A stretch of 64,000 nt of DNA from Actinomadura sp. NAK00032 (GCF_013364275.1 NZ_CP054932.1:1922001-1986000), one strand, 5' to 3'; numbered from the stretch's first letter, positions 45,007 to 54,312 are shown. The notes: a model not told the origin generated them from the sequence alone. Made by a program: numbers and translations.

Positions 45007-47421
45007 ATGCCTGCCGAAGACGGTGTCGACCTCCCGCCGCTCCCGCTGGACATCCCGGGCCTCCCCGGTGACCCGCAGCAACCCCTGCAAACTCCGCCTA
45101 CGCCGAGTCCGCCGCCGGTACTGGCGACCCCCACCACGCCCACGTCGCCCACACCGCAAGCACCGACGCCTCCCTCGGCCGTCCCTCCATCACCGACTGC
45201 GGGCACCGCCTCCCCGCACTCTCAACTCGCCAACCGGGCTCCGGACCCCGACGGCTCCACGCTGGCGCCTCCCATCGCGGCCACTACCGCTCCGCAGGTC
45301 TCACCCAGCGTGCAAGCGCCGCCGCCCCCGTCGACCGAGGCCGGGAGCCCGAACCCGCAACCGCCGGCAGGGGCGCCTCCGGACGCTTCCGAGCCCAACG
45401 GCGCCGCGCGGCCGCCCGCCGCCGCGGGCAGGCCGCAGGTTTCGCCCGACGTTCAGGCGCCGCCGGCGCCGCCGGTGCCGCCGGTGCCGCCGGTGCCGCC
45501 GTCCGAGTCGGCCGGTGCGCAAACGGCCGCGGGGCCGCCGCCTGGCGGCGCGCCGACTCGGTCCGCGCCCGTGCCGGACGTGCGAGTGGCCGGCTTTCTG
45601 CCGACGTCAACGCCCGCGTCGGCGGTCGTGGAGCCGTCGCCCGTAGGTGCCGCGTCGTCCGAGCGGGTCGTGGCGTCCGAGGGCGGCGGTGTGGCGGTGT
45701 CTCCGGCGATCGTGGCGCGGCCGGTGCGGCCCCAGGCGGTCGCGACGGCGGGAAGCGGGTGGACGGTACGGCTCCGGCGGAGGCGCCCGCCTGTGGTCCT
45801 CATCGCGGGGGTCGCGGCGCTGCTCGTGGTCGGGGCGCTGCTCGGCGTGCGGCAGGCCGCCGGAGGCGGGTGCGACGGGCGGGTGACGGTGAGCCTGGCG
45901 GCGGATCCGGCGGTGGCCCCCGCGCTGACCGCGCTGGCCGGACGGTTCAACGGCGCGGAGCACGAGGTGGGCGGGCGGTGCGCCGAGGTGACCGTGAACA
46001 CGCTGCCCTCGGCGGCGATGGCGCTGGCGCTGGGCGGTGACAGGTCCGCCGCCCAGGCGCGGGCGGACGCCTACGTCCTGGACTCGTCGCTGTGGCTGGA
46101 GATCGCCGGGCGGACGGCCGAGCGGACCGGCACCGCGCCGCCGAAGCCGATCGGGTCGGTCGCGAGTTCGCCGGTCGTGCTCGCGCGGGCGAAGGGCGCT
46201 GAGCCGCTGTCGTGGCGGTCGATGACGCCGGACGGGGCGGTGTCCCTGCGGCTGCCGGCGCCGGAGCAGAACGCGGCCGGCATGGTCGCGCTGCTGATGG
46301 CGAAGCGGGCGGCGGGGACGGGGGACCAGGCCATCGCCGGGTTCACCGGGATCCTGGCGTCCGCGCAGAGCGTGGAGGGCTCCGCGCGGGGCGAGGCGGC
46401 GGCGTTCGACGGGCTGGTCCGGTTCGGCGGCGGCAAGACGCCGGTGCTGGCGGTGCCGGAGCAGTCGGTGTGGCGGCGCGCTACGGCGGGCGGCGCGCCC
46501 GTCCAGGCGGTGCTTCCGGCGGACGGCACCATGGCCCTGGACTTCCCGCTCGTCGTCGCGGCGGGTGCGAAGGCCGCGGCGGCGCGGCGGTTCCTCGCCG
46601 AGGTCGGGACACGTGAGGGGGCGGACGCCCTGGCGAAGGCGGGGCTGCGTCCGGCGGGAGGCGGTCCGGCGCCGGCCGTGTCGGCGGTGACGGGGGTCGG
46701 GGCCGTGCCCGCGACATCGCCCCCGGCGCCCGGCGCGGTCAGCGAAGCCCTGGAGATGTGGCGCCGGATGCACCTCGGCACCCGCATGCTCACCGTGATC
46801 GACGTGTCCGGGTCGATGCTGGAGCAGGTGCCGGGGACCGGCCGGTCGCGGATGGCGGTGACCGCGGGTGAGGTCGAGAAGGGCATCTCCCTCATGCCGG
46901 ACTCCGCGGAAATGGGCCTGTGGGCCTTCTCCACCGGGATGGACGGCCCGCGCCCGTACAAGGAGCTCGCTCCGGTCGGCCGCCTGGGCGCGACGGACGG
47001 GGGCCTGCCGCACCGTGCCGCGATGCAGCAGGCGCTCGCCCGGATGCGGGCCAAGCCGGACGGGGACACCGGCCTCTACGACTCCGTCCTCGCCGCGTAC
47101 CGGACCGTCAAGGCCGGATACCGCGACGACATGATCAACATCGTGCTGGTGCTGACCGACGGCCGCAACGACTTCGCCGGCGGACTCTCCGAGCGGACAC
47201 TGCTGGCGCAGTTGAAGGCGGAGTACGACGCGAGCCGTCCGGTGCAGGTCGTCGGGCTCGGGTTCGGGCCGGGCGTCGATCTCGGCGCGCTCCAGCGCAT
47301 CGCGCGGGCGACCGGCGGCGCCGCCTACCAGATCCGCGATCCGCGGCAGATCCACGCGCTGTTCCAGCAGTCGGCCGCGTTGAAGATCTGCGACGATCCG
47401 CGCCAGTGCCCGACCGGCTGA
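45007..47421 (+). CDS. Proline-rich, membrane-anchored solute-binding/VWA surface protein
   Basis: 804 residues. A Pro/Ala/Thr cytoplasmic region of about 250 residues is followed by one helix (PPVVLIAGVAALLVVGALLGV). Then comes a periplasmic-binding-like domain (VTVSLAADPAVAPALTALAGRF, SPVVLARAKG, AEQNAAG-like stretch) and a C-terminal VWA domain. The VWA MIDAS is intact: DVSGSM, GDTGLYDS and LTDGRND. Such binding-protein/VWA combinations occur in actinomycetes, with unknown ligands. A metal-dependent adhesion role beside the pilus is plausible. ATG 44968 is an alternative start. Confidence 0.85.
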   Translation: MPAEDGVDLPPLPLDIPGLPGDPQQPLQTPPTPSPPPVLATPTTPTSPTPQAPTPPSAVPPSPTAGTASPHSQLANRAPDPDGSTLAPPIAATTAPQVSPSVQAPPPPSTEAGSPNPQPPAGAPPDASEPNGAARPPAAAGRPQVSPDVQAPPAPPVPPVPPVPPSESAGAQTAAGPPPGGAPTRSAPVPDVRVAGFLPTSTPASAVVEPSPVGAASSERVVASEGGGVAVSPAIVARPVRPQAVATAGSGWTVRLRRRRPPVVLIAGVAALLVVGALLGVRQAAGGGCDGRVTVSLAADPAVAPALTALAGRFNGAEHEVGGRCAEVTVNTLPSAAMALALGGDRSAAQARADAYVLDSSLWLEIAGRTAERTGTAPPKPIGSVASSPVVLARAKGAEPLSWRSMTPDGAVSLRLPAPEQNAAGMVALLMAKRAAGTGDQAIAGFTGILASAQSVEGSARGEAAAFDGLVRFGGGKTPVLAVPEQSVWRRATAGGAPVQAVLPADGTMALDFPLVVAAGAKAAAARRFLAEVGTREGADALAKAGLRPAGGGPAPAVSAVTGVGAVPATSPPAPGAVSEALEMWRRMHLGTRMLTVIDVSGSMLEQVPGTGRSRMAVTAGEVEKGISLMPDSAEMGLWAFSTGMDGPRPYKELAPVGRLGATDGGLPHRAAMQQALARMRAKPDGDTGLYDSVLAAYRTVKAGYRDDMINIVLVLTDGRNDFAGGLSERTLLAQLKAEYDASRPVQVVGLGFGPGVDLGALQRIARATGGAAYQIRDPRQIHALFQQSAALKICDDPRQCPTG

Positions 47422-47522
47422 GCCCCGGCCGTGGGGGCGTCTCCAGTTGGACGAGGCGGGGGCGCCCAGGGCGCGTTATCGTTCCCGAGGCTCCCGATGA
47501 GCGCCGGAATGGGCGAGGTGCG

Positions 47523-48143
47523 ATGGTCGCGTTGGTGTTGCTCCCGGTCGGTCTGGCCGCCGGCCTCCTCCTGGCCCCGCTGGCGGTGCCGTTCACCGGC
47601 CCCGTCGACCGGACGCGGCGGACGGCGCTCGGCGTCGCCACCGCCTGCGTCTTCGGAGCCGTCGGATGGCGGATCGGAGCGGAACCCGTCCTCGCCGCGC
47701 TGCTCTACCTCGCGGCGGTCGGCGCGCTGCTGGCGTTCATCGACATCCGGGAGAAGCGGCTGCCGGACCGCTTCACCCTCCCGTCCTACGGCATCGCGGC
47801 CGCGCTGCTGGCGGTCGCCGCCCCGTTCACCGACGACGGCCTGCGGCACTTCACGCACGCGCTCATCGGCATGGCGGCGCTCTTCGCGCTGTTCGCCGCG
47901 CAGGCGCTCGCCGTCCCGTCCGGCATCGGGCTCGGGGACGTCAAGCTGTCGGGCGTGCTCGGGCTCTGCCTCGGATGGTTCGGCGGGCGCGCCTGGGTGA
48001 CCGGCCTGCTGGTGATGTACCTGATCGGCGGTGTCATCGCCGTCGGCGTGCTGATCGTCCGCCGGACGCGGAAGGGCGAGTTCCCGTTCGGCCCGGCGAT
48101 GCTGGCCGGAACCCTCGCGGCGGTGCTGGCGGCCGCCGGATGA
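47523..48143 (+). CDS. A24 prepilin peptidase 2
   Basis: 206 residues, about six helices. Active-site aspartates in AFIDIREKRLPDRFTLPSY and GLGDVKLSGVLGLCLGWFGG. Shares the C-terminal KGEFPFGPAMLAGTL pattern with the peptidase at 41080, so the two are paralogues. No methylase domain. GAGG precedes the ATG. Two peptidases may separate the processing of small pilins and the large prepilin. Convergent with the LCP gene. Confidence 0.88.
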   Translation: MVALVLLPVGLAAGLLLAPLAVPFTGPVDRTRRTALGVATACVFGAVGWRIGAEPVLAALLYLAAVGALLAFIDIREKRLPDRFTLPSYGIAAALLAVAAPFTDDGLRHFTHALIGMAALFALFAAQALAVPSGIGLGDVKLSGVLGLCLGWFGGRAWVTGLLVMYLIGGVIAVGVLIVRRTRKGEFPFGPAMLAGTLAAVLAAAG

Positions 48144-48149
48144 ACCCGG

Positions 48150-50420
48150 TCACGCGCAGGGGTTCTTCCGGCCGGCCTTGACCCCTCCTCCGATCTTGTT
48201 GATGGCGGGCGGGGTGAAGCGGGCGCCGGCCTTGCCGAGAACGAGGCGGACACCGCCCGCGGGCGCGCCGCCGTCGGCGGTGAGCACCGCGTCGGGAAGC
48301 GCCCGGGCGAGCACGGACGCCTGCGCTTCGCTGGACGGGGCGTAGACGAGGCGGGTCTCCGCGGCGGGCGCCGCCTTCCCGACCGTCTCGGCGACCTTGA
48401 ACCCGCGCTCCCGGAGCCGGCGCACCGCGTTCGCGACCACCTTCTTCGGAGCGCCCGCGGCCACGACCGTGACGTTCACCTTCCCCGGGGCGGGCAGGGC
48501 CTGCTCGGCCGGAGCGGGCGCGGCCGGCTCCGCGGGCAGGTCGTCGTCGCGCCGGACCGCCTCGAACAGCGCCCGGGCCCGCTCCCGGTTCCACTGGACG
48601 CGGTTGGGGTCCGGGGCGTAGCGCTCGACGGGCACGGTCACGAACCGCACCTGCCCGGCGTCCATCCCCTTCAGCCCGTCCGCGATCTTCTTCATGGTCG
48701 CCAGGTTCAGATCGTCGTCGGTCGTCATCGACTTGGTCGCGGCCTTGAGGAACTTGTAGGTCTTGGCGGGGTCGGTGAGCATCGAGCCGCTGGTGGCCTT
48801 GTCGACGACGGCGGCCATGAACTTCTGCTGCCGCTGGATGCGCTCCAGGTCGGAGCCGTTGCCGAGCGAGTAGCGGGCCCGCACGTAGCCGAGCGCCTGG
48901 GTCCCCTTCACCGTCTGCTTGCCGGCCTTCAGGTGCAGTTGGGCGCGCGGGTCGTTGACGGGCCTGTCGACGCAGATCTCGACGCCGCCGAGCGCGTCCA
49001 CCATCCGCTTGAACCCGGAGAAGTCGATCTGGACGAAGTGGTCGATGTGGATGCCGGTGAGGCTTTCCAGCGTCTTCCACGTGCAGGCCGGCCCGCCGAA
49101 CGCGAACGCCGAGTTCAGCATGCCGAACTGCGCCGGGACCGTGCCGCCGCCCTCCTTCTCGCACTTGGGCATCTTCACCATCGAGTCGCGCGGGAAGCTG
49201 ATGCCGACCGCCTGGTCGCGGTTGGGCGACAGGTGCAGCAGGATCGTGGTGTCCGACCGCGCGCCGGTCACACCGTCCGCGTACTCGGAGTTGTCGCCCG
49301 CCCGCGTGTCGGACCCGAGCAGCAGGATGTTGAGCGACTTGTTGAGCTTCTCCGGCCGATCCGGCCCGAGCCGCCCCCCGACATGCTTCTGGTCAATGCC
49401 GCCGACGATGTCGTGGTAGAGCCAAGCGGCGCCGGCCCCACCGAGCAGCACCACGCCCAACACCCCCACCCCCGTCCACCGCAAAACCCGCCGCCGCCTC
49501 CCCCGCCGCCCCGACCGACCACCCCCAACACCCGAACCTCCCTCTTCCCCACCACCAGCACCACCGTCAGCCCCACCGCCGGTAGAACCAGCCCCGCCAC
49601 CCTGAGCCCCGCCACCCTCAGCACTGCCGCCGGTAGAACCCGCAGCCCCGCCACCTTCGGCCCCGCCGTCGGTAGGACCGGCGCCACCACGCTCAGCCTT
49701 GCCGCCTTCAGCCCCACTGCCGGTAGGGCCGCTGCCTTCAGCGCGGCCGCCGATAGGACCATCACCCTCAAATCCACCACCGGTAGGGCCGGCATCCGCA
49801 GCGCCGCCACCCTCAGCGCCGCCACCTTCGGCTTTGCCGCCGGTAGGGCTGGCATCTGCAGCGCCGCCTTCAACGCTGCCGCCCTCGGCTTTGCCGCCGG
49901 TGGGGCCGGCATCCGCGGTGCTGCCGCCTTCAACGCTGCCGCCGGCAGGATCGCTGCCCTCGGCACCGTCGCCTTCGGGGCTGTCGTTGGTGGGGACGCC
50001 GGTGTTCTCAGCGCCGGTGCCTTTCACGGCTGTGTTCTTGGTGCCTGTGGCGGCTACGGCCGTGCCTCTCGTGTCCGGGAGTTTTGCGTTGGTGTCCTTT
50101 GCGGTCCCGGCGTCTGTGTTGCCGGCTTTCGTGCGCGTGGCCTGCACGCTCGCTACTTCTATGCCACCTGTGGACGCGTGCACGGAGTCAGGCTCGTCTG
50201 TGTTCTCGGATCGCGTGACCTTTGACCTTCGGGGCGTGAGGTCCGCGCCTTGCGTGTCCGTGCGGGGTGTGTCGGTGGTCTCCGCGTTGTCGCCTTTCGC
50301 TGCGGGCGTGCCGGGCGTGGTCGCGGGCTCGGTGCCGGTCTCGTTGGGGGAGGGCGTGGTGTTGCTGTGGGCGGCGGTGTCCCCCGCGAGATTTTCGCGG
50401 CCGGGCTCTTTGTCGCTCAT
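48150..50420 (-). CDS. LytR-CpsA-Psr (LCP) family protein with long low-complexity N-terminus
   Basis: 756 residues. The first 300 residues are Thr/Ala/Gly/Glu-rich, with repeated GGxAEGGGA-type units, and should be cytoplasmic. One helix follows (VLRWTGVGVLGVVLLGGAGAAWLY), then the LCP domain (NILLLGSDTRAG, RSDTTILLHLSPN, ISFPRDSMV, YVRARYSLGNGSDLERIQRQQ) and a LytR_C domain. LCP enzymes attach wall glycopolymers to peptidoglycan. ATG 50420 is preferred; 50456 is possible. A -10-like TAGACT lies on the minus strand at 50479-50474. Confidence 0.92.
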   Translation of the reverse strand: MSDKEPGRENLAGDTAAHSNTTPSPNETGTEPATTPGTPAAKGDNAETTDTPRTDTQGADLTPRRSKVTRSENTDEPDSVHASTGGIEVASVQATRTKAGNTDAGTAKDTNAKLPDTRGTAVAATGTKNTAVKGTGAENTGVPTNDSPEGDGAEGSDPAGGSVEGGSTADAGPTGGKAEGGSVEGGAADASPTGGKAEGGGAEGGGAADAGPTGGGFEGDGPIGGRAEGSGPTGSGAEGGKAERGGAGPTDGGAEGGGAAGSTGGSAEGGGAQGGGAGSTGGGADGGAGGGEEGGSGVGGGRSGRRGRRRRVLRWTGVGVLGVVLLGGAGAAWLYHDIVGGIDQKHVGGRLGPDRPEKLNKSLNILLLGSDTRAGDNSEYADGVTGARSDTTILLHLSPNRDQAVGISFPRDSMVKMPKCEKEGGGTVPAQFGMLNSAFAFGGPACTWKTLESLTGIHIDHFVQIDFSGFKRMVDALGGVEICVDRPVNDPRAQLHLKAGKQTVKGTQALGYVRARYSLGNGSDLERIQRQQKFMAAVVDKATSGSMLTDPAKTYKFLKAATKSMTTDDDLNLATMKKIADGLKGMDAGQVRFVTVPVERYAPDPNRVQWNRERARALFEAVRRDDDLPAEPAAPAPAEQALPAPGKVNVTVVAAGAPKKVVANAVRRLRERGFKVAETVGKAAPAAETRLVYAPSSEAQASVLARALPDAVLTADGGAPAGGVRLVLGKAGARFTPPAINKIGGGVKAGRKNPCA
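49575..49990 (-). repeat. Degenerate glycine/glutamate-encoding repeats in the LCP gene
   Basis: Short in-frame units encoding GGxAEGGGA and ADAGPTGG variants recur throughout this stretch. The region is of low complexity and likely variable between strains. Confidence 0.7.
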
Positions 50421-50580
50421 TTGTCCAGTTTCGGGCGGGCCCTGTCCGGGGCGCATGGTCTGCGGAGATCGTCAGTCTATGGAGGGAGCGGGGAGGTGTG
50501 GGGCTCTCCTTGTTCGATGCGCGGTCCGTCCTTGCGGTTGACGGCGCTCGGCCGGTGGGTCTTCGGGGCGGTGGATTCCG

Positions 50581-50586
50581 TACGAT
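50581..50586 (+). promoter_or_regulatory. -10 box of the soluble Ser/Thr kinase, leaderless arrangement
   Basis: TACGAT ends 8 bases before GTG 50594. There is no Shine-Dalgarno sequence between. Confidence 0.5.
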
Positions 50587-50593
50587 CTGTCCC

Positions 50594-51466
50594 GTGGACG
50601 GAGGGTGGGTGATCGGCGGGCGGTTCACCATGCTCGACCGGATCGGGGCGGGCGGGACGAGCCGGGTGTGGCGTGCCTACGATCATGCGGAGCGGCGCTA
50701 CTGCGCCGCGAAGCTCATCCGGTGGCAGGGGCGGACGATGCTGCTGCGGGCGATCCGGGAGCAGGCGCTGCGGCTGGCGCATCCGCACGTGGTGACGCCC
50801 TACGCGTCGTGCATGGCGGGCGACGACGTTCTGCTGGCGATGGATCTGATGACCGGCGGGTCCGTGGAGACGCTCCTCGGCGACTACGGGCGGCTGCCGC
50901 CGGACTACGCCGCCGAGATCCTGGACCAGGTGCTGGCCGCGTTGAGCCGCATCCATCGGGCCGGGATCGTCCACCGCGACGTGAAGCCGGCGAACCTGCT
51001 GATGGAGCCGAGTGCGGTCGGTGCGCCGCATGTCCGGCTCGCGGACTTCGGGATCGCGCTCGGGGACGACGGGATCCGGTTCACCACGACCGGGTTCGTC
51101 GTCGGCACGCCCGGCTACCTGGCGCCCGAGGCGCTCGACTGGAACCGGCCCGCGCCGCGGCAGGACCTGTACGCCGCCGGGATGGTCGGCTGGCGGATGC
51201 TCACCGGGGCGGGCGACCCGGAGCCGCACCAGCGGATCGGCGCGCGGCCCGCGGGTGTGGCGCCGATGCTGTGGACCGTGCTGTCCCATCTGTGCGACCC
51301 CGATCCCGCGCGGCGCTTCGCCGACGCGGACGCGGCGCGGCGGGCGCTGGGGTCGTGCCGTCGGGACCTGCGGTTTCCCGCCCGGACGCTGGACGGTGAA
51401 CTGCTGCAGATCTTTGAACAGTTGGGGGCGCCTCCGCCTCATCGGAGCCGGCCGGGCCCTACCTGA
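50594..51466 (+). CDS. Soluble Ser/Thr protein kinase
   Basis: 290 residues, little more than a catalytic domain. Gly-rich loop GAGGTSRVW (18-26), CAAKLIRW Lys40, HRDVKPANLLM, DFGIALGDDG, and GTPGYLAPEAL activation segment. No transmembrane helix and no PASTA domain, so it is cytosolic. The reading frame runs upstream, but GTG 50594 places the promoter -10 at leaderless distance and starts just before the kinase fold. The 3' end overlaps the convergent OmpA gene by 8 bp. Confidence 0.88.
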   Translation: MDGGWVIGGRFTMLDRIGAGGTSRVWRAYDHAERRYCAAKLIRWQGRTMLLRAIREQALRLAHPHVVTPYASCMAGDDVLLAMDLMTGGSVETLLGDYGRLPPDYAAEILDQVLAALSRIHRAGIVHRDVKPANLLMEPSAVGAPHVRLADFGIALGDDGIRFTTTGFVVGTPGYLAPEALDWNRPAPRQDLYAAGMVGWRMLTGAGDPEPHQRIGARPAGVAPMLWTVLSHLCDPDPARRFADADAARRALGSCRRDLRFPARTLDGELLQIFEQLGAPPPHRSRPGPT

Positions 51467-53048
51467 TGGGGACGTTCGGGATCTTGCCGAAGGGGCCCGC
51501 GTCGAAGGTGACCGCCTTGACGGACGGCGGGGGAGCGGGGACGTAGAAGAAACCGCGGTTCGCCGTGCCCGGCTCGGTTCTGAAGATGGCCCAGCCGGGG
51601 TCGACGAAGCGCAGGTTAACTCCGACCTCCTCGGTGGGGCCCATGCGGACGCCGCGGTAGGCGGTGTTCGTGGCCGGGTCGATGACGGAGAACGCGCCGA
51701 ACCGGCCGTAGGAGCCGTTGTCGCCCATGTAACTGTCGGTGGGGAGCAGGTCCTGGGAGCCGGCGTTGGTGATCTCGAAGACGGCGACGAGGTAGGCGCC
51801 GTCGCGGTAGAACGGCTTGACGTCGATACGCCGTTTCTGGCCGGGGATCCGGCCGATCTCGGCCGTGCGGCTCGCCACGGTCGGGCCGTCCGGGTGGAAC
51901 GCGGCGGGGGCGCCGGTGCCGGTGCCGGGCTTGTCCAGCGGGACGGTCTCCGTGGTCGATGTCGTCTCGGTCGCTTGCTGCTTGATCTGGTAGGAGATCT
52001 CGACGCGGCGGTTGCGCCGGCGGGCCTCCTCGTCGTCGGTGCCGCCCTCCTTCGCCACCGGTTCGGTCTCGCCCTTGCCTTCGGCCTTGTACTGGTAGGC
52101 GGTGCCGAGGCGGGCTTGGAGCTCCTTCAGGACGACGTCGGCGCGGCGCTGTGACAGGGGCATGTTGTAGCCGGGGGTGCCCTTGCCGTCGGTGTGCCCG
52201 GTGATGAGGATCGGCGGCTTGGCCGGGTCGGCCTTCGCCCTGGTCTCGTTCGCGACCTGGTCCAGGATGGCCTTCGCGCGGGCGGAGAGCGTCGCCTTGT
52301 CGAAGGCGAACAGCACGTCGGTGCGCAACCCGATGGTCTGCTCGCTCGCGCTCGTGCTGGTGGACTGCACCTCGCCCTCGGTGAGGCCGTAGAGGTCGTA
52401 GGTGCGGCCCGAGGCGTCGCCCTGCTGCTCGCGCGTCTTGAACGCCACCGTGGCGCCGGGGCTCGGGGGCGTCGCGTCGTCCACGACGGGGGCTGTGGGG
52501 CCGCCCTCGCCCTTGCCGTCGATCACCGGGACGCCGGTGAACTCGCCGGCGGTGGTGGGAGTGACCACCGTGACGGCCCGCACCGACTCGGGGAGGCGGG
52601 GGAAGGCGAGCACCGCCTCGTAGCGGACGCCGGGCCGGACCATGGTGAAGCGGAGGTCGCTGCCGACGGTGTTGCCCTCGCCGCCACGGTCGTAGAGCGG
52701 GCCGTACGCCTTGTGGCCGACCGGGTCGACGAGCGTGAAGTGCAGCTGGCCGAACGCCGACCCCGCGACCGAGGTCGCGAACGAGTACATCTTCGGATCG
52801 CGCTCCGGGTTGGTCACATATAAGCGCAGCACCGACCGGTCGCGATGGCGCTCGACGGCCCGCACCTCGAGCCGCGAACGGCCGCCGCCGAGCGCGGACC
52901 AGGCCTCCTTGATCATCGGCCCGGAGTGGGGGCGGCCGGTCTCCGCGGTGCCGCGGCTCGCGGGGGCCCCGCCGCCGGAGTCGCAGGCGGCGAGGAGGAC
53001 CAGCGGGACGGCCGTGAGGGCGGCGAGCGCGCCTCGGATGCCCGTCAT
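51459..53048 (-). CDS. OmpA-family lipoprotein with flanking beta domains
   Basis: 529 residues. Lipoprotein signal (AALTAVPLVLLAAC, Cys at the lipobox), an N-terminal beta-sandwich (about 50-190), an OmpA peptidoglycan-binding domain (VLFAFDKATLSARAKAILDQV, ITGHTDGKGTPGYNMPLSQRRADVV, RRRNRRVEISYQI) and a second beta-sandwich ending FGKIPNVPIR. OmpA domains bind diaminopimelate in the wall, so it likely ties membrane to peptidoglycan. Third gene of a lipoprotein-OmpA-OmpA operon. Confidence 0.9.
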   Translation of the reverse strand: MTGIRGALAALTAVPLVLLAACDSGGGAPASRGTAETGRPHSGPMIKEAWSALGGGRSRLEVRAVERHRDRSVLRLYVTNPERDPKMYSFATSVAGSAFGQLHFTLVDPVGHKAYGPLYDRGGEGNTVGSDLRFTMVRPGVRYEAVLAFPRLPESVRAVTVVTPTTAGEFTGVPVIDGKGEGGPTAPVVDDATPPSPGATVAFKTREQQGDASGRTYDLYGLTEGEVQSTSTSASEQTIGLRTDVLFAFDKATLSARAKAILDQVANETRAKADPAKPPILITGHTDGKGTPGYNMPLSQRRADVVLKELQARLGTAYQYKAEGKGETEPVAKEGGTDDEEARRRNRRVEISYQIKQQATETTSTTETVPLDKPGTGTGAPAAFHPDGPTVASRTAEIGRIPGQKRRIDVKPFYRDGAYLVAVFEITNAGSQDLLPTDSYMGDNGSYGRFGAFSVIDPATNTAYRGVRMGPTEEVGVNLRFVDPGWAIFRTEPGTANRGFFYVPAPPPSVKAVTFDAGPFGKIPNVPIR

Positions 53049-53090
53049 CGGGATACCTCTTTCCTGTTCGGCGGTCGGGGCGGGCGGTTC

Positions 53091-53657
53091 TCAGCTCTTC
53101 TCGTAGGTGATCTCGACGCGGCGGTTCTTCGCGCGGCCTTCGGGGTCGTCCTTGCCGCCCTGCTCGTTGGGGGCGACGGGCTTGGTCTCGCCGTAGCCCC
53201 TCGCCTGGACGCGCAGGGAGGCTCCGCCGAGGGCATCCTGCAGTGCGGTCTTGACCGCCTCGGCGCGCCGCCGGGAGAGGGCGAGGTTGGAGGACGGGTC
53301 GCCGATGGAGTCGGTGTGCCCGGAGACCTGGACGGCGCCCTTGACGCCCCGCAGCCGCGGCGCGAGTTCGCTGATGCGCCGGCGGGCGGTGTCGGTGAGC
53401 GTGGACGCGCCGAAGTCGAACAGGACGTCGGCGGAGATGCGGACGGTGACCTGCCCGCCGTTCGCGTGCTCCTCTTCCAGGGGGATCACGGCCTTGGACA
53501 GGTCGATGTCGTGCACGGCGGTGCCGGTCTCGAGGGGCAGGACGCTCTTGGCGAGGTTGCCGTCCGGCACTCCGGGGTCGGCCCCCGCGACGGCGGGGAC
53601 GGCGAGCAGCGTCGCGAGGACGCCCGCGATGACCGTCGTGCGGCGCATGCGGCTCAC
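53091..53657 (-). CDS. Secreted OmpA-family peptidoglycan-binding protein
   Basis: 188 residues. Signal peptide (TTVIAGVLATLLAVPAVAGA) and one OmpA domain (VLFDFGASTLTDTARRRISEL, VSGHTDSIGDPSSNLALSRRRAEAV, AKNRRVEITYEKS). GTG 53657 overlaps the upstream lipoprotein stop (GTGA); ATG 53648 is an alternative. No lipobox, so it is released or held only by wall binding. Paralogue of the larger OmpA lipoprotein downstream. Confidence 0.88.
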   Translation of the reverse strand: MSRMRRTTVIAGVLATLLAVPAVAGADPGVPDGNLAKSVLPLETGTAVHDIDLSKAVIPLEEEHANGGQVTVRISADVLFDFGASTLTDTARRRISELAPRLRGVKGAVQVSGHTDSIGDPSSNLALSRRRAEAVKTALQDALGGASLRVQARGYGETKPVAPNEQGGKDDPEGRAKNRRVEITYEKS

Positions 53658-54217
53658 CGCTCGACCGGGATGTTGCGGAACGTGGGCCATGTCCCGATCT
53701 GTACGTCGATGGACTTCACGTTCTCGGGCGGGGCGGCGAAGGTGAAGTAGTAGGGCGTGGGCTGGTCGTTCGTCATGTGCGTGAAGATGTCGTCGCTCTC
53801 CAGCGACTTGCCGTCGGAGTCCTTCACGACGATGTAGCGCTTGAGGTTCACCGGGTCGATGAGCGAGGTTCCGAGCCGGTGGTTGCCGTTGAGCCCGTAG
53901 CCGTTGATCCGGCCGGGCCGGGCGCCGGGGACGTGCGGCGTGAACCGCACGGTCAGCGTGGCCAGCTTCCCCTTCGCCTTGAGCCCCATGATGGCGATGT
54001 CGACCTTGGCGCCCACCGCGGCGGGGCTGTCGAAGGTGCCCTGCACCACCGGCTTCGCGGCGTTGTCGTAGCCCGCCTCGGACGCCGGCACGGCCGCGCC
54101 GGCGGCCGTCGTCGAGACGGCGCCCGACGATGAGGCCTCGTCGTCTCCGCTGCCCGAGCAGCCGGCCAGGAGCAGCACCGCGGCGGTGGCGACCACCAGG
54201 CGATGGGTCAGGCGCAT
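53654..54217 (-). CDS. Lipoprotein, DUF4352-like beta domain
   Basis: 187 residues. Signal with lipobox LLLAGCSGSG, a Ser/Ala linker, then a beta-sandwich (LATLTVRFTPHVPGARPG, DPVNLKRYIVVKDSDGK, PYYFTFAAPPENVKSIDV) ending TFRNIPVER. The ending resembles the C-terminus of the large OmpA lipoprotein (GKIPNVPIR), so the three products share a module. GAAGGATC precedes the ATG. First gene of the operon, divergent from an XRE-type regulator. Confidence 0.82.
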   Translation of the reverse strand: MRLTHRLVVATAAVLLLAGCSGSGDDEASSSGAVSTTAAGAAVPASEAGYDNAAKPVVQGTFDSPAAVGAKVDIAIMGLKAKGKLATLTVRFTPHVPGARPGRINGYGLNGNHRLGTSLIDPVNLKRYIVVKDSDGKSLESDDIFTHMTNDQPTPYYFTFAAPPENVKSIDVQIGTWPTFRNIPVER

Positions 54218-54235
54218 AGTCGATCCTTCGGTTCG

Positions 54236-54248
54236 TCGCATATGCAAA
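54236..54248 (-). promoter_or_regulatory. Predicted operator, site 1
   Basis: On the minus strand reads TTTGCATATGCGA. It matches site 2 at 12 of 13 positions in inverted orientation and lies just upstream of the lipoprotein gene. Confidence 0.6.
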
Positions 54249-54312
54249 GGCGGGCTTCCGTGGCAATATGGCATCTGGAGCCACGATAGGGTGTGCGGAC
54301 GTGAATATAGCG

